From Pomacea canaliculata (Eukaryota > Mollusca > Gastropoda > Architaenioglossa > Ampullariidae): 64,000 bases of DNA. Position numbers and translations under genes: made by a program. The notes under the pieces are model-generated. The model searched no databases. It worked only from the letters and a program-made list of their open reading frames with translations, and had not been told where the DNA came from. The stretch spans positions 1,390,016 to 1,454,015 of the forward strand of contig NC_037590.1 of assembly GCF_003073045.1 (NCBI RefSeq), given 5' to 3'. Shown piece after piece: positions 37,579 to 63,825 of this stretch (the stretch's first letter is position 1; each line of letters starts with the position of its first letter).

Positions 37579-40500
37579 ATGTATGAACAGCTACTTGCAG
37601 GTTTTGATGCTGTTGCAGACCAAGCCATGTTGCGCACTGTATCCCATTTGATCCTTGTGGCAATGTCATCAGCAGTGGTTGTGCCATATGCCATCACAAT
37701 TCTTTCGCATCTGATGTACAGCCATCAGCCACTGCGTCAAGCTGCAGCACGCTCATTGCATCCTCGTCGTGTGTATGCCTTTAGTCTTGTTCTTCTGCAA
37801 AAGATGGTCCTGTATTTGCGGTATTCCCCTCTTTACCTACGTTGGAGATATTATTATATAAATGCAGATCCAGCAATATTGATCAAGGTAAGAAGAAATA
37901 GGTCTAAAGAGACTTTATGACTGGCAGAAAACCATAAAATTTTCAACAATACCTTTAGGCTAGTCTAGATTGTTAATGCAGATCTAGATAAGAAAGAAGT
38001 TTTACAGCAGAAAAAAATTGCAAATATTTGCTTATGGCTGCACAATATAAAAAAGTTTAAATTATCACAACAGAGCATATCTCTTCAGTCCCATATTACT
38101 TCAAGAAAAACAATGATGCATTGTCTTTCCAATATCCTCACTAGACCCCAAAGAATGTGAGGAAGATTTTGATCAGACTGATGATATTCTTTTTAAGAAT
38201 TTCCATGAATTACATTATTTTTATAAAGTAAGAGGAAATGGATGCATTCCTGGCCTAATTTTAACTGATGCAAATAACTTGGTCTGTCATCCCTTGACTG
38301 CTTGCTTGGGGAGAATCACATGGATAGATGTAGCAGCTGACAAGGCTTGCCACTTACGCATGTCTTGGGCAATAGTGTGTGGGTCCTCAGAGAATGACTA
38401 GTTCTATCAAGTTTTTCACTGCCAGCCGGTTCGCACCATACCGAGTATACAGAAATAGCTGTCTAAAAGGCAAACTCAGCATGCGACAAAAGCTGTCCTG
38501 ACGTTCCTGTAGTCTGTCACCGCATACTCAGTATAGTGGCCAGAGTTAAATCCCTTGTTAGTGTAGAGCATTGAATACTGAGTATGTGGTGACAGACTAC
38601 ATATTATTATAATATTATATATATAATATTACTAACCCTAACCCATTATAATATTATATACATAATATTACTAACCCTAACCCTACCCTTCTGGCCACTA
38701 TACTGAGTATGCGGTGGACAGACTACAGGAACGTCAGGACAACTTTTGTCGCATGCTGAGTATGCTTTTTAGACAGCTATTTCTGTATACTCAGTATGGT
38801 GCAAACCGGGTGTTACAGCAGCAAACTCGATATACTTTTTGTAATGAAGACTGGGATAAGATAGAGTTGAATATTATCACCATCAGTCTTCCTGATGGTC
38901 ATAGAGTGGATTATGCGCAAGACAACCCAAGACAACACCGGTATCACGGTATCAAGTGGACCTTCACCAAACATTTAGAGGACCTGGACTTTGCAGATGA
39001 CATTAGTCTCCTATCTCATCTGCAGAAACACTTTTAAACCAAACTAAGCAAGTTAGCAGAGAAGACTGGCTTAAAGATCAAGAGAAAGAAGAAAGAAGTG
39101 ATGAGAATCAACAACAAGCAGTAAGTCCCAATCCACCTTTAAGGAGAGAACATCCTGGAAACAGACCGCTTTGTGTTTTTGGGGAGCATTGTCAACAAGG
39201 ATGGTGGAGCGGATGATAACATTAAATGTCGCATCAACAAGGCCAGACATGCTGCTTTCAACAGCCTACACCCCATCTAGAACCCCCGAGCATTATCCTT
39301 CCGCAGTAAGACCCCCATCTTCAACACCTATGTCAAGGCATTCCTACAAAACCTGGAGAGTGACAAACACCATCAACAACAAGCTCCAGACCTTTACCAA
39401 CCGATCCCTACACCATATTCTGGGAATAAGATGGTCTGAAAAGATCTCCAACAGCATCCTGTGGAAAAGAACCAACCAGAATGTCACTAGCCAAGAGATC
39501 AAAAAGCACAAATGGGGCTGGATAGGACACACCCTGACACAACCAGCTGATGCCTTTACCAGGCAGGCACTTGACTGGAATCCTCACGGGAAGAGGACAG
39601 TTGGGTGACCAAAGCAGACTTGGAAAAGAACAGTATATAGCAAGGCAAAGGACATGTTAACCACTAGGGCCCAACTGAAGGGGGCTGCCCAAAACCAGGT
39701 CTGCTGGCAAGGTGGTGTTGTGACCCTATGCTCCTCAAGGAGTAGCAAGGACTAAACTAAAGTACCTGTAGTCTTGTCTACAATTTTGCCTCCAGCCTTT
39801 TTGCTGCCATTGTGTTGATGCAACTTCTGAGACAGTTGTGCATGTGCCAGAAATGGACAACTATATGTTGTTGCTGCAACCATCACTCCCACTGCTATTA
39901 CCATTCATACTACTACAATCCCAGCTGCAAGTCAAAAGACTGTCAGAGAAGGAGCAAAGACTAAAAATGAATATTGTGTAGGGGTACTACGCTGTAGTAA
40001 CTGTATCTGTGCTGATGGCATTCACCTTCTTCTCAACCTGAATTCACCAATCATGAATACAAAGAACCCATTGTTTTGAGACCATTATTATTATTCTATT
40101 TTTTTATATTAGTCAAGTGTTTTGAGTTAGCTTTTGATAGTGGGGTCAAGTGCTTTATAAATTTTATTTTTTAAATTATTATTATTGGTTATTTAAATAG
40201 CAATAATATTTGCAGTCTTGTGACTGCTTGCAGAACATTGCTTATGGACGGAACAACTGTTCTCTTGATTTGCACTTGCCTGAACCTAGGCACACAGTTG
40301 TGCTGCAGAAGAAAGCAGTGCTAAAACCAGTGGTGGTCTTCCTTTTTGGAGGAGCTTGGTCATCTGGGGACAAGAGCATGTATGGAGCTTTGTGTTATCA
40401 ACTGGCCAATCGACTGGACTCACTTATATGTTGTCCAAACTATTCCTTGTATCCTCAGGTATGAGCGCCTGCAAAATAATTGATTTAGCATTTGTCAGAA

Positions 40501-43476
40501 AAGTTGGAGTGGGGAAACAGGTAAGGAGTAGCATGGAGGGGCTATATACTCGTGTGTGTGTGTGTGTGTGTGCGTACGTGCACACATATTTTAGCACATC
40601 TTGTGCAGGTTTGGATGTGTGCATGTGCATAAACATAAACCTACGATTTTCTTTTCTTTTTTTACTTTAAGATATCAGCAGGGAGTTTAGTTTTTAGTTC
40701 ATAAAATGTTTCCTTTCTGCATGAAATGTAAAGAAAATCATTAATTCTTTTGTTTCCAGAAAATTGTAGTTGTGTGTTAATTATATATAGACTTGTATGT
40801 TAACAAGAGACTTGCAGAATCAGCCAACAAGTTGTAGAAGCTGTGTCTGTATACTCACTGAAATGTCACAAAGTACTTCGTTAATCAAAGTCAATTTTTT
40901 AAATTGATAGTTCTTATTTTATTTTATGCATAGTTTATATTTTAGTTTGTGCATTTACTTGCAGGGCTGTGTTGATGACATGATACAAGACATTGTAGAC
41001 TGTGTTCAGTGGATCTACGACAATATACATAGCTATGGTGGACAAAAGGTGAACTTTTACATTTTTGGTGGCACTTTGAAAGAAAGATTTTTTAATTAAA
41101 ATTATTTTTTAAGTCATTGTTGTCAGGTTGATATGCACAGATTTGAATTTCATGATGTTATTTGTTAAAAATTTAACTTGAGCATATTAAGCACTCAAAT
41201 ACAAGCAATAACATGTTTGCGGATGAATATACTTTTATCATGGGCCCTGTCAGTAGTTAACTTATGAAGTCAAAGCAGAGAAGCAAATATGCCTGAATGT
41301 TGACATGGTGTAGAAATTATAGGGTTGGTGGAACAAAGCAATATGCTTTATGAAAGAGCTCACATTTTTCAAATACACTTGCTTGAATGAAGAAAAGAGT
41401 GCATGGATTGATTTTTACTCATCACGGTTTTTCTCTTTCCTCCTGTCTTCTTTTTTCTATTACAGATATATCTATTTAAAAGAAGTAGAATATATCATTT
41501 TTATATTCATATAACCTGAACTTCTAAAGGTTGGATTAATAAACCCAACACAGTACAGTGAATTTAGAAAATGTCTTTTGCTGATTACGGATTCATTGGG
41601 CAATAAGCTGTCAGATTAAAAAGCATGCAAGCGAGCACATTTATAGAAGCAGAAAAGTACCCATACATAGACTAGAGGTACAAAAGGTGTATTTATGGAC
41701 TTTTTTAAATTAGGAGAAATTGATGATTGTTGGTCACTCTGCTGGGGCCCACCTGGGTGCTTTGGCAATACTGGAGTTGCTCCACGAGGAACGCACACAG
41801 AACAGTAGTGTCCTGTCTCCAGACCTGTTACCATCTTTGTGCTTCCATGAAGGGCACTACACATCTGCTGCACCTATCGTTGGAAACCATGAGGATAGTT
41901 CTGAATCTTCAGAATCCTTTGCTGTGGTGAGTGAAAATGGGAACAGTGAATCTGTTGCTTTGATCATGGGCACCAGTGGTGCACTGTCCAGCTCACTAAC
42001 CCATGAACTTGAAGCTTCAGCTAGTGCTGCAGGACAGGAAGCCTTAGTATGTAGTGAAGGACTAGACACTTCAGCAGTTGATGTATTTGATGTCACCACA
42101 AATAGTGGTGTACCTGAGAGAATGGAACCATCTTTTATCATCTCTGGTTTAGAAGCATCTGGCATGGAAACATACGAGCCTGGAAAAGGTCTCACAGAGC
42201 TTGTCCAAGAAATCCAGGTAAAGGTAAGGAGGTCTGGAGGGCCAGGGGATGTGGTAGAAATCTCAAAGATAATAAGCCAAGAGGTAAGCACTGCCACAGG
42301 AGAGAATGAGAGTTGTGATGAAGAAGATGATGACAACGATTCCATCATCACCGTACGACCAAAGGACATTGAGCGACATGCTACATTGAGTGACCTATGT
42401 GGCTGCATCAAAGCCTTTGTAGGTGAGTTGAAAGGTGTCTTTATTTGTTGGTAATGCTTCTTTAGGAAATCGTGTTCCATGATTCAAAAAGCCTATGATG
42501 CAGGCTAGTGTTTGTCTTGGATGATGTACAGTTGTGTCTTAGAATGCCTTTTATTTTTGTTTTTTGCTGAAGTTTGGAATCAGTCATTTATATTAGTCTA
42601 CAAGTGCATATTTCTGTCTTGGTAAAGAAAGCAAGTATCAGTAGAAAAACATTTTTGAAATCTACTTGGAACATTGGAGTAGGAGAGCAGGAAGTTTATG
42701 AAGTTGTCAAGGGATGTGCCTTTAGAGCTAGAGACTCATGAGTAGCTTTATGTCTTCGCTCAGCCTGATTACTGTTGCATCTGTTTTAAGAACAGGCATG
42801 CTACTTTAAAAATAATAGAAATTTGCCTTTCAGAATCAGAATAAAATGGTATAGCCTTTAAACATTGTGTAGATAATGTGGCAAGAATAACTCCAAGAAG
42901 CACCATCTTGTGTCCAGGACTAGCAGGAGTATACCATATTGGAGATCACTACAGTCATGAATCCTTCCGGGGCATTGAAGATATATCTAGCATGACTCCA
43001 GCTATGTATGGTCATGACCATTTTGAACGTTTCTCCCCAACCACTATGTTGATGAGCCTCACAGCGCCAATCAGGTCTGATCTGTCGTTTAGTTTCTAGG
43101 CATGTGACTAATTGTATCAGCTTTGATAATAAATTGGCGGTTTTGCACTTAGTCTTGTTCTCATCTGGTAGGCTTTTTTTCACTCCTCACTTCTACCTTG
43201 TAGCAGGCATATTTTTATGAAATAACTATGAAGATTTTCAAATTGTGCAGTTTGCCGTGCATGGTGCTAGTCCATGGAACAGCTGACCGTGTGGTGCCAA
43301 TCAAATCTAGTGAAAAGATGGCGACTGCTTTGTCTCGCATTGGAACAAATGTGTCGCTCCAAGTGTTGCCCAACTGCGATCACTATGATATCTGTTTTGA
43401 CCTTATGCTTCCCTCTCGACAGTTCCACAATACACTCATGACAATCTTGATGGAAACAGCTTCTAGTGTCTTTTGA
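37579..43476 (+). CDS. Alpha/beta-hydrolase, isoprenylcysteine methylesterase-like
   Basis: Proposed exons: 37579-37887, 40216-40458, 40965-41048, 41714-42422, 42873-43074 and 43251-43476 (1773 nt, 590 residues). Phases agree throughout, but the first exon and its start ATG are the least certain. Residues about 21-46 are strongly hydrophobic, suggesting membrane anchoring. The hydrolase core has AYGRNNCSLDLHLP, the oxyanion-type FGGAW at 147-151, the nucleophile motif GHSAG with Ser221, Asp528 in HGTADRVVP and His560 in NCDHYD. Order and spacing resemble plant ICME/ICME-like esterases, which remove the carboxyl methyl ester from prenylated proteins; the animal substrate is unknown. Residues about 240-448, all in exon 4, form an acidic, Ser/Glu-rich insertion absent from plant homologues. 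A kynurenine-formamidase-like or other HSL-type esterase is the alternative. A candidate polyadenylation signal AATAAA lies at 44227-44232. Confidence 0.85.
38426..38809. mobile_element. Foldback element with telomere-like core
   Basis: Two arms of about 118 bp (38426-38545 and 38691-38809) are near-perfect reverse complements. Both end in CCGGTT.GCACCATAC-type sequence and include GACGTTCCTGTAGTCTG or its complement. The spacer has an AT-rich repeat and two CTAACCCTAACC-type tracts (38631-38644, 38670-38688). It also holds an extra partial copy of the arm sequence at about 38577-38603. No clear target duplication was identified. It lies in intron 1 of the hydrolase gene. Confidence 0.9.
38820..39760 (+). 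pseudogene. LINE remnant, RTE-like, copy 2
   Basis: It includes the end of the reverse transcriptase core (LEDLDFADDISLLSHLQ near 38970-39030), then GSIVNKDGGADDNIKCRINK, an RSLHHILGIRWSEKISNS segment, and KWGWIGHTLTQPAD followed by GKRTVG. Several frame changes and stops make it non-functional. It is the same family as 26804-27412 but extends further 5'. It starts directly after the foldback element, in intron 1 of the hydrolase gene. Confidence 0.87.
40550..40576. repeat. (TG)n microsatellite
   Basis: A short GT/TG dinucleotide tract in intron 2 of the hydrolase gene, extending into CGTACGTGCACACA. Confidence 0.85.
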
Positions 43477-46400
43477 TTATAATCTGTTACAAAACTTATA
43501 ATATGATACAGGTTCAAAGATTTTTATCTGCACAGAGCTCTTCTATCACAGAAAATTGGTTTGTGTTATGTTAGTACCATGACAGGTTGAGTACTGTTGA
43601 CATATCAAAGTTAGCATTACTAGGTTCTTTGGAGAGTGGTGTGCACATGTGAACGAGTCTATTTCAGTAAGTGTAATAGTTACAATGCAATGTGCAATTG
43701 AAGAATTGTATTATTACCATCTCTGTATGTTTGAATGTTTAAAATATCTTGCTAGTTTTCTAAACTTGATGCTGTTTATCCAAGTTATGATTTGTCAGAA
43801 CAGGTGTACGTGGAGAATTTTTTGTTCATGATTGTTCCTGAATGCAAATGTGCATATCTGGCTATTCTTTCGGTAAATGTGTTTTTCTGAAATTGATGCA
43901 GGTGCCTTTTCCATTTTGACGAGCCTGCTTTTGTTTTAACTCTATGGTTTTAGTCCAAAGGGATGCTATTTACTTTTAATAACAGCTTTCAGCGAAAGAT
44001 GCTATGTTTGCTTTAGATTGCAGTGCGATGAATTAGTTGTGGTTATGGAAAGAGAATGGCAGTTATTTTTCACTTTTGAAATAGTTTTATTCTAATTTGT
44101 TAGAATGACCGTGTGACCAAGCACTGACTAGCAGTCAGCAATATAAAATACCAAGTGCACACTTACTAACATCTATGTTAGTGATCAAAATGCTTTTGTA
44201 GTTTCAAAAAGATGAGTAGGTGTTGGAATAAACATATCTGTTAAAAATGTCAGGTGTTACCATATGATGAATTGAAAAACTATGGTCATATCACTGCTGA
44301 TATGTATATTTCCCTTCATCAAAGACACATGTTAATTTTTAAGACGTTCAACACCAATATCTAAAAGATTTATTTTGCTCAATACATTGCTTTCTAGTGT
44401 TTAGATCAAGGTGATTTGTTACAGCATTCAGGTGTCTTGGGGTAACAATATGGCATAGTGTGGCCACTGTTTAAGGTGAGCTTATTTCACACAAAACTGG
44501 ATTACCATGATTTTGTTTTCTTATAAATGACTTAAGTGAATATCCTTTGCCTTGCACTCTGACCTGTTCCTTTGTAAAATTTTGATCAAAAAGTAGTGGT
44601 ACACCTCATTGTGATATGTGATATTTAGTGATGATAGTATTTAGATGATTTCAAACTGTCTTCAGTGTTAAGCCATTACTATCAGCACCTTGTGAAGTGG
44701 CACTGAAATGGTATTGGAAATGTGTTTACAAATTAGCCGTGACTGCATGGCTTTTATTGAAAATAATGGTCATGGATAGATACAGGAAAGGTGGATGGGT
44801 TGCTCAAGAGCAGAGTTTGCCACTTTTCATGATGCATTGATCATTGCTGACAAATTTCCACAGACTATGATTAACTGGGCACTTTTAGTTAGTTCTAAAC
44901 AAAAAAACAAAAAAAAAACCACCACATTATAGTTTATAGATCATACAGTAACAGGATGCTCTAAGACAGCAATGAAAAGCAACAGGTCCAACTAAAAGTT
45001 ACTATTATATATCTTGTGATTTCGCTTTCAAAAACCGTCATTCACTTTGCTTTTAGTTAAATTCAGTTTATTTTTAATACCTGATCAAATCTTGGAAACA
45101 TTTTTAGTTTTGAAGTAGTCTTTGGGTAGGTGGATTTTCCAAAAACAAAACACGCTGTTGTACAACAGTAACAAGAAGAAATTTGTTTAAAATAAAACTT
45201 GTAAGATACATTTAAAATTATTTTTGTGATAATTTTTTAAAATAGGCCAAAGTGAATATTTGTAGGTATGTTAGGTAATTGAGCTAATTAGTTTTGAATC
45301 AATTCAGAGCTCTGTAACTGCATAGCAGTAATTCTGGAGAATACATAAAACCTATACATTTTCATGAAACCTTTATTTGCATCTCTTCAAGTGCCAAGTT
45401 GGAATTCTGAACTGGGAAAAAAGTGCACAATACATATGACCTTGACATTCATGAACTGCTTTTTAATAGACCTTTATTTGTGGCCTAGGTAGCTATTATG
45501 GGCTAGATGCAGGTTATTTGGAGAATGCCAGCAGCAATTGTAAGTCTATTATGTTCACAAAGTAACTCAACCTCAAGCAGGAGTTTCCCCAAGATGTACA
45601 ATTTTTTTTTCTTTACATCTATGCCAAACTAGAACTGGGCTGCTTGTGGATCAAGAAAAGGACTTTTTGGAAAATGTTTGTTTCCGCAAGACAAATAGAA
45701 ATCTTAATATCCACTCAAGATCATAGAATCTGGATCAAGCTCTACACTTTGTGGAGTTGGTAGCATCTCACCAACAACCCTATAAAAAGTGTGGCTAGTG
45801 ACAGATGACTATTACACAGACCCATAGTCTTTAAACCTAGCCTGAAACCTGTTATCTTACAAGTATCCTTGGCAGTTGACATTAAGGTACAGGAACCAGC
45901 AACTTCCATCAGTTCCTGCTGCCTTACTTTTTAACAGGATAGCTCTCTCTGTATTGCCAAGGAGGCTTAATTTTAACAGGACAGCTCCCTCTGTACTGCT
46001 GCAGCCTCTGTGAAAACGGCCGCCTTCCTGGGAAACCAACATAGCTGCCTGACATCAAATGTGGCCTCTACATATGCATCCAGGTCCACATACACAGTGA
46101 CAATTCTGCCAATTGTGTTGTAAATAAATAAAAAAGAAGAGTGAGATGGTGCAGGCTTTGTTCTGATCCAAATGGATGACTGTATGCTAATATTGTCCAG
46201 TTGTCTCAGGACTCATTCAACCCAAGCCACATAAAACAATATCCCATGAGCTCAAGATTTCAATTTAACAAGCACAATTTAGAGTGGGACTATAAAAACT
46301 TTACTTTTTTTGTGAAGTTGAGCCCAGCTGTCTGTCCTGCGCTTCCACACCAACATTTTTTTTTAAACAACCAAAGTTTTCTTGTATATGTTATTTCTAG

Positions 46401-49064
46401 CCAAAGCCATCTCTTAAATCATGACCCTCTAAAAAATTCTTTGGAAAATCTTCAACTTTACAAAATGTTTTATGTCAACAATCAAGATAAAAGCAAGACA
46501 ATGCTTAAAAAGCTCAAAAGCAAAAGGACTGCACTAAACTGATAATAGCTTCAATTTTACTTTACATTTGTTGTTCATGAGCGCCTTCATTACAACTGGT
46601 AAGATCTGAGTAACTGTAACATGGTATTATGACCTTATCTTAAAAATCCTTTTTTACATTTTGATGCTGAAATATGCTTAATAAAACATGTACAAATAAG
46701 TATTATTTAAGAAATGCAATAAAAGTACCTTGGACAACCAAGCATTAGTTAAGCGTTAAACATTTTGAAGTTTCTTTTGCCAAGGTAAATACACATTTCC
46801 CTTCCCCAGTGGCTGCAACCTATAGAATTCTTACCTTTCCATAACACACAGGAAGTTGCACGAAGAATGGTACTTTTATTAGCTTTTTTTTTTTTTTTTT
46901 AGAAATTGTGGATTCTTTGCTGTTACCCAGTTACTCACATCTCCCAGTGCAAAGCTAAGCAGCCATAGTGAAGCTACAAAGTCAACTGAATCTGGGGCCA
47001 GCCCAATCATGTCTTCTAAAACAAACATTCCCATTTCATCTCATTCCTTAAGGAGACTCGTTCAGCAAGGAAAGCTGCTTTATGAACACAGCTGCATGGC
47101 TTCTCGGACATTTGACTGATGGAATGGCATATAAAAAACAAAATGATACATGGGACATTTTGGTGATTATGAACATAAAAAGGTGACCTAAAAGATTTCA
47201 AAGCTAGATAAAAAGAGACACTATACCTCTAAAACTAGTTGGAAAACTAAGATCACTAGGTTAGGAACTGCCTATGCACAGCCCATATACTCTATGCAGT
47301 TTGTGATGATCAAGTAACAAAGACAAGCCCCAAATGTATTTACATTTCTAACAGTGGAAAGAGGACGACATGCTGGCTACAACTAATGTACTCAACAAGC
47401 TTGTTTACTACAGTGTGACACAAGGGCAGGGTTTTTCTTCTTCTTTTTTGTTTTTTAACTACATCCCTGATTTTGAAGGGGTCTTGATTTATTAAGTCTC
47501 GATATCCCTGATCTCACAACTGAGGTCACCAGAAAGCTCTTGATTTAAATACAGTCACGTGGGGCGGTTCCATCAAAGTACTGAGCAAGCAGTACTGTCG
47601 AGTCTGTGTGCTGCTGCATAATCTACTATTGCTGCTCTTATGGAGAAAGTCAAACGGACTTTGAGCCATGTCACACATAAAACAACTGCACAGGCTTGAC
47701 ATGCGACAATGCTCCATGTACATGGATACTGTGTTTAAAATAGACCTTTACAAAGATGAATGTTTTTTTTTTTTGGAAAACAAAAACCCAAACTAACAAC
47801 ATACCAGTATCTAGCACACACTACACAACACAACAAATGCCATTCATGGAGCCATTTTTGCCAACGGATTATACATGACAACAAACTGACCTTCAAATAT
47901 ACAGACCTTTTTACCTCCCCCACCCATCCATGCACAACATTCATGCATCCATTCACTTCCAGCATGCACAAATAGCTATGCAACTGCTAGAGTAGTAATG
48001 GCCTGTCAAAACACTGATGGCCACAGAAGTAACTGTAAAAAAAAAACCCAAAAAAACAAAACAAAACAAACAACAACAAAAAAAAAAAAACAAAATAAAA
48101 AAACTCAGCTACTTGGAAGTTACACCTCCCACACCCCATCAGGACAAATGAGTCGAAACCCTGTATTCTACATGCCAACAAATACAGAATGGCAGATACA
48201 GCTATCCTTTTCATCTGCTTGCCTGAGGACCACTGTTAGCATGAAAGACATGCTAAAACTGAAATAAATTATGCTTGATGACAAGACTATGATACAAAAA
48301 CAATGGCCAGGTGTATTGGTCTAAATGTAAGCATGCAAAGTACAGGGAAATAAAACTGTGTTTGTGTGTGTATGTGTGAGGGAAAGAAAATGTTTAAATG
48401 TATATTTCTAAGAAAATCTGAATGAGTAAGAAATCTGTATCACCGTTTCTCAGACATGAGGAATGAGTGATTCCCTAGGGCACTCTCTTAAAGTGATAAA
48501 GTCTGGAAGTCGAGCCACTCCCACCAAACTTGAGACACTTTCTTTGAGGGTCACCTTGTCACGAAAACCAAGGATGCTTCTGTGTGGCCAAAGTGCAGTC
48601 TAGAGAGCTGTGGCATGCTGGTCGTTGCAAAGGTTCTTGTCCTACACCTGAGCTTACCCCACTTCTGTCACCACATGCACAGCAAATGGTACAACAGAGA
48701 ACTAACACAAACCAACATGATGAGTGATGAATTGCACTGGACAGGCAGTCCCATGGTTCTAGATGCCTAGGTATGTTTAGGTTGTGTAGCAGGTGTGATA
48801 TTCCAGACTGTGTGCCCCTCTCTGCACCACAACATTTGCATACTGGCAATGGCCTTCATGCAGCCCACAGTCCTAAGTTTCTATGATCACACTCTGCATC
48901 GTCAAGTTGGTTAACAGAACCACAGAAACGCAACAACAAACTGTGTGGGAATACCTGGCGAGATTAAACGTGGCACCACATCTGTGACGCTTGCAGGACG
49001 TTCTCTGTCCCCAAAAGACTGATGCACATGCACACATACACAAAACACAAAAGTTCCAGTGACA
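43477..49064. other. Interval between hydrolase stop and JNK stop
   Basis: The two genes converge here, so the stretch should hold both 3' UTRs. No further coding exon was recognised on either strand. It contains poly-A/T runs (for example 46886-46901 and 48037-48102) and no obvious transposon ends. Confidence 0.5.
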
Positions 49065-63105
<14,041 letters not shown>

Positions 63106-63232
63106 TGAGCAAAGACCATCTGTCAAAGTAGATGCCGCTTTCCGAAACTATAATCAATTTACTGCCAGCAAATGGGCTAAAGTCATTATCTTAAATGGGA
63201 AAAAAGCTGAATTTGAACTTGATGGTTTTGCT
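63106..63232 (+). CDS. Single internal exon of an unidentified gene
   Basis: A 127-nt open segment follows a pyrimidine tract and CTGCAG, and ends at GCT before GTGAGT. The frame reads EQRPSVKVDAAFRNYNQF then TASKWAKVIILNGKKAEF and ELDGFA. Strong splice sites and non-repetitive, balanced composition make a real exon likely. I do not recognise the family. No neighbouring exon was found in the window; the gene presumably continues to the right. The SINE at 63421 would be in its next intron. Confidence 0.5.
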
Positions 63233-63420
63233 GTGAGTACAACTGGCAAGATATTTCCACAGAGAGGCAATATTTTCCACTGTGACTCTGGTGGTGGTAC
63301 CATGGTGATATTAATAGTGCTCTGTTCCTGTTAAGTCTAAAATTGTGCTGCAAACAGATAAGCAAGGCAACAAGACTTAAAAATATCAGGTTACCCTTAT
63401 TTTTTTATTGTGATCACACT

Positions 63421-63606
63421 GAGGCAGTGCAGTGATGCAGTGGTTAACGCCTGTCACTAATACAGTAAAGGTTGGCTGTCCTTGGTTCAGTTCTCATCTC
63501 GGGCACACTGTTCTTTCTCAGCATGTGGCATCTATTTATAGGGCTGGCTGCCTTGCTGTAATATGGCCTAAGTTGCTGGCTTGGCATGAAACACCAATCT
63601 CCCTTA
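63421..63606 (+). mobile_element. tRNA-derived SINE, copy 4
   Basis: Near full-length, with A-box-like AGTGGTTAACGCCTGTC, B-box-like TTGGTTCAGTTC, core TTCTTTCTCAGCATGTGGCA, and tail GAAACACCAATCTCCC. It has the same organisation as copy 3 at 27471-27660. Confidence 0.88.
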
Positions 63607-63825
63607 TCACACCTGAGACAGTAGATATAAAATTAGGATAGGTTGCTGCTTCATGTCAAGGCTATTGTGTCTTGTCTCTATAGTTATAAAAATGCTGTCC
63701 AGATCCTATGGATGTTGATTAACCTCCAAGGGTCAAAGCTATAAAGCTCTAGTAGAGATTCCCTGAGGTAAAATAATGTTAACCACTATCTGCAGAGTAT
63801 GGACACTTTTTGTTATTATTATTAT

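Noticed and set aside
38631-38688. CCCTAA repeats as a true telomere or chromosome end
   Set aside because: Only a few units inside a hairpin element, with ordinary genic sequence on both sides.
41857-42480. 207-codon minus-strand frame
   Set aside because: It is antisense to the low-complexity acidic exon of the hydrolase gene; Ser/Glu codon bias opens the opposite strand.
48559-48849. Cysteine-rich minus-strand frame downstream of JNK
   Set aside because: No domain or splice support; probably 3' UTR sequence.
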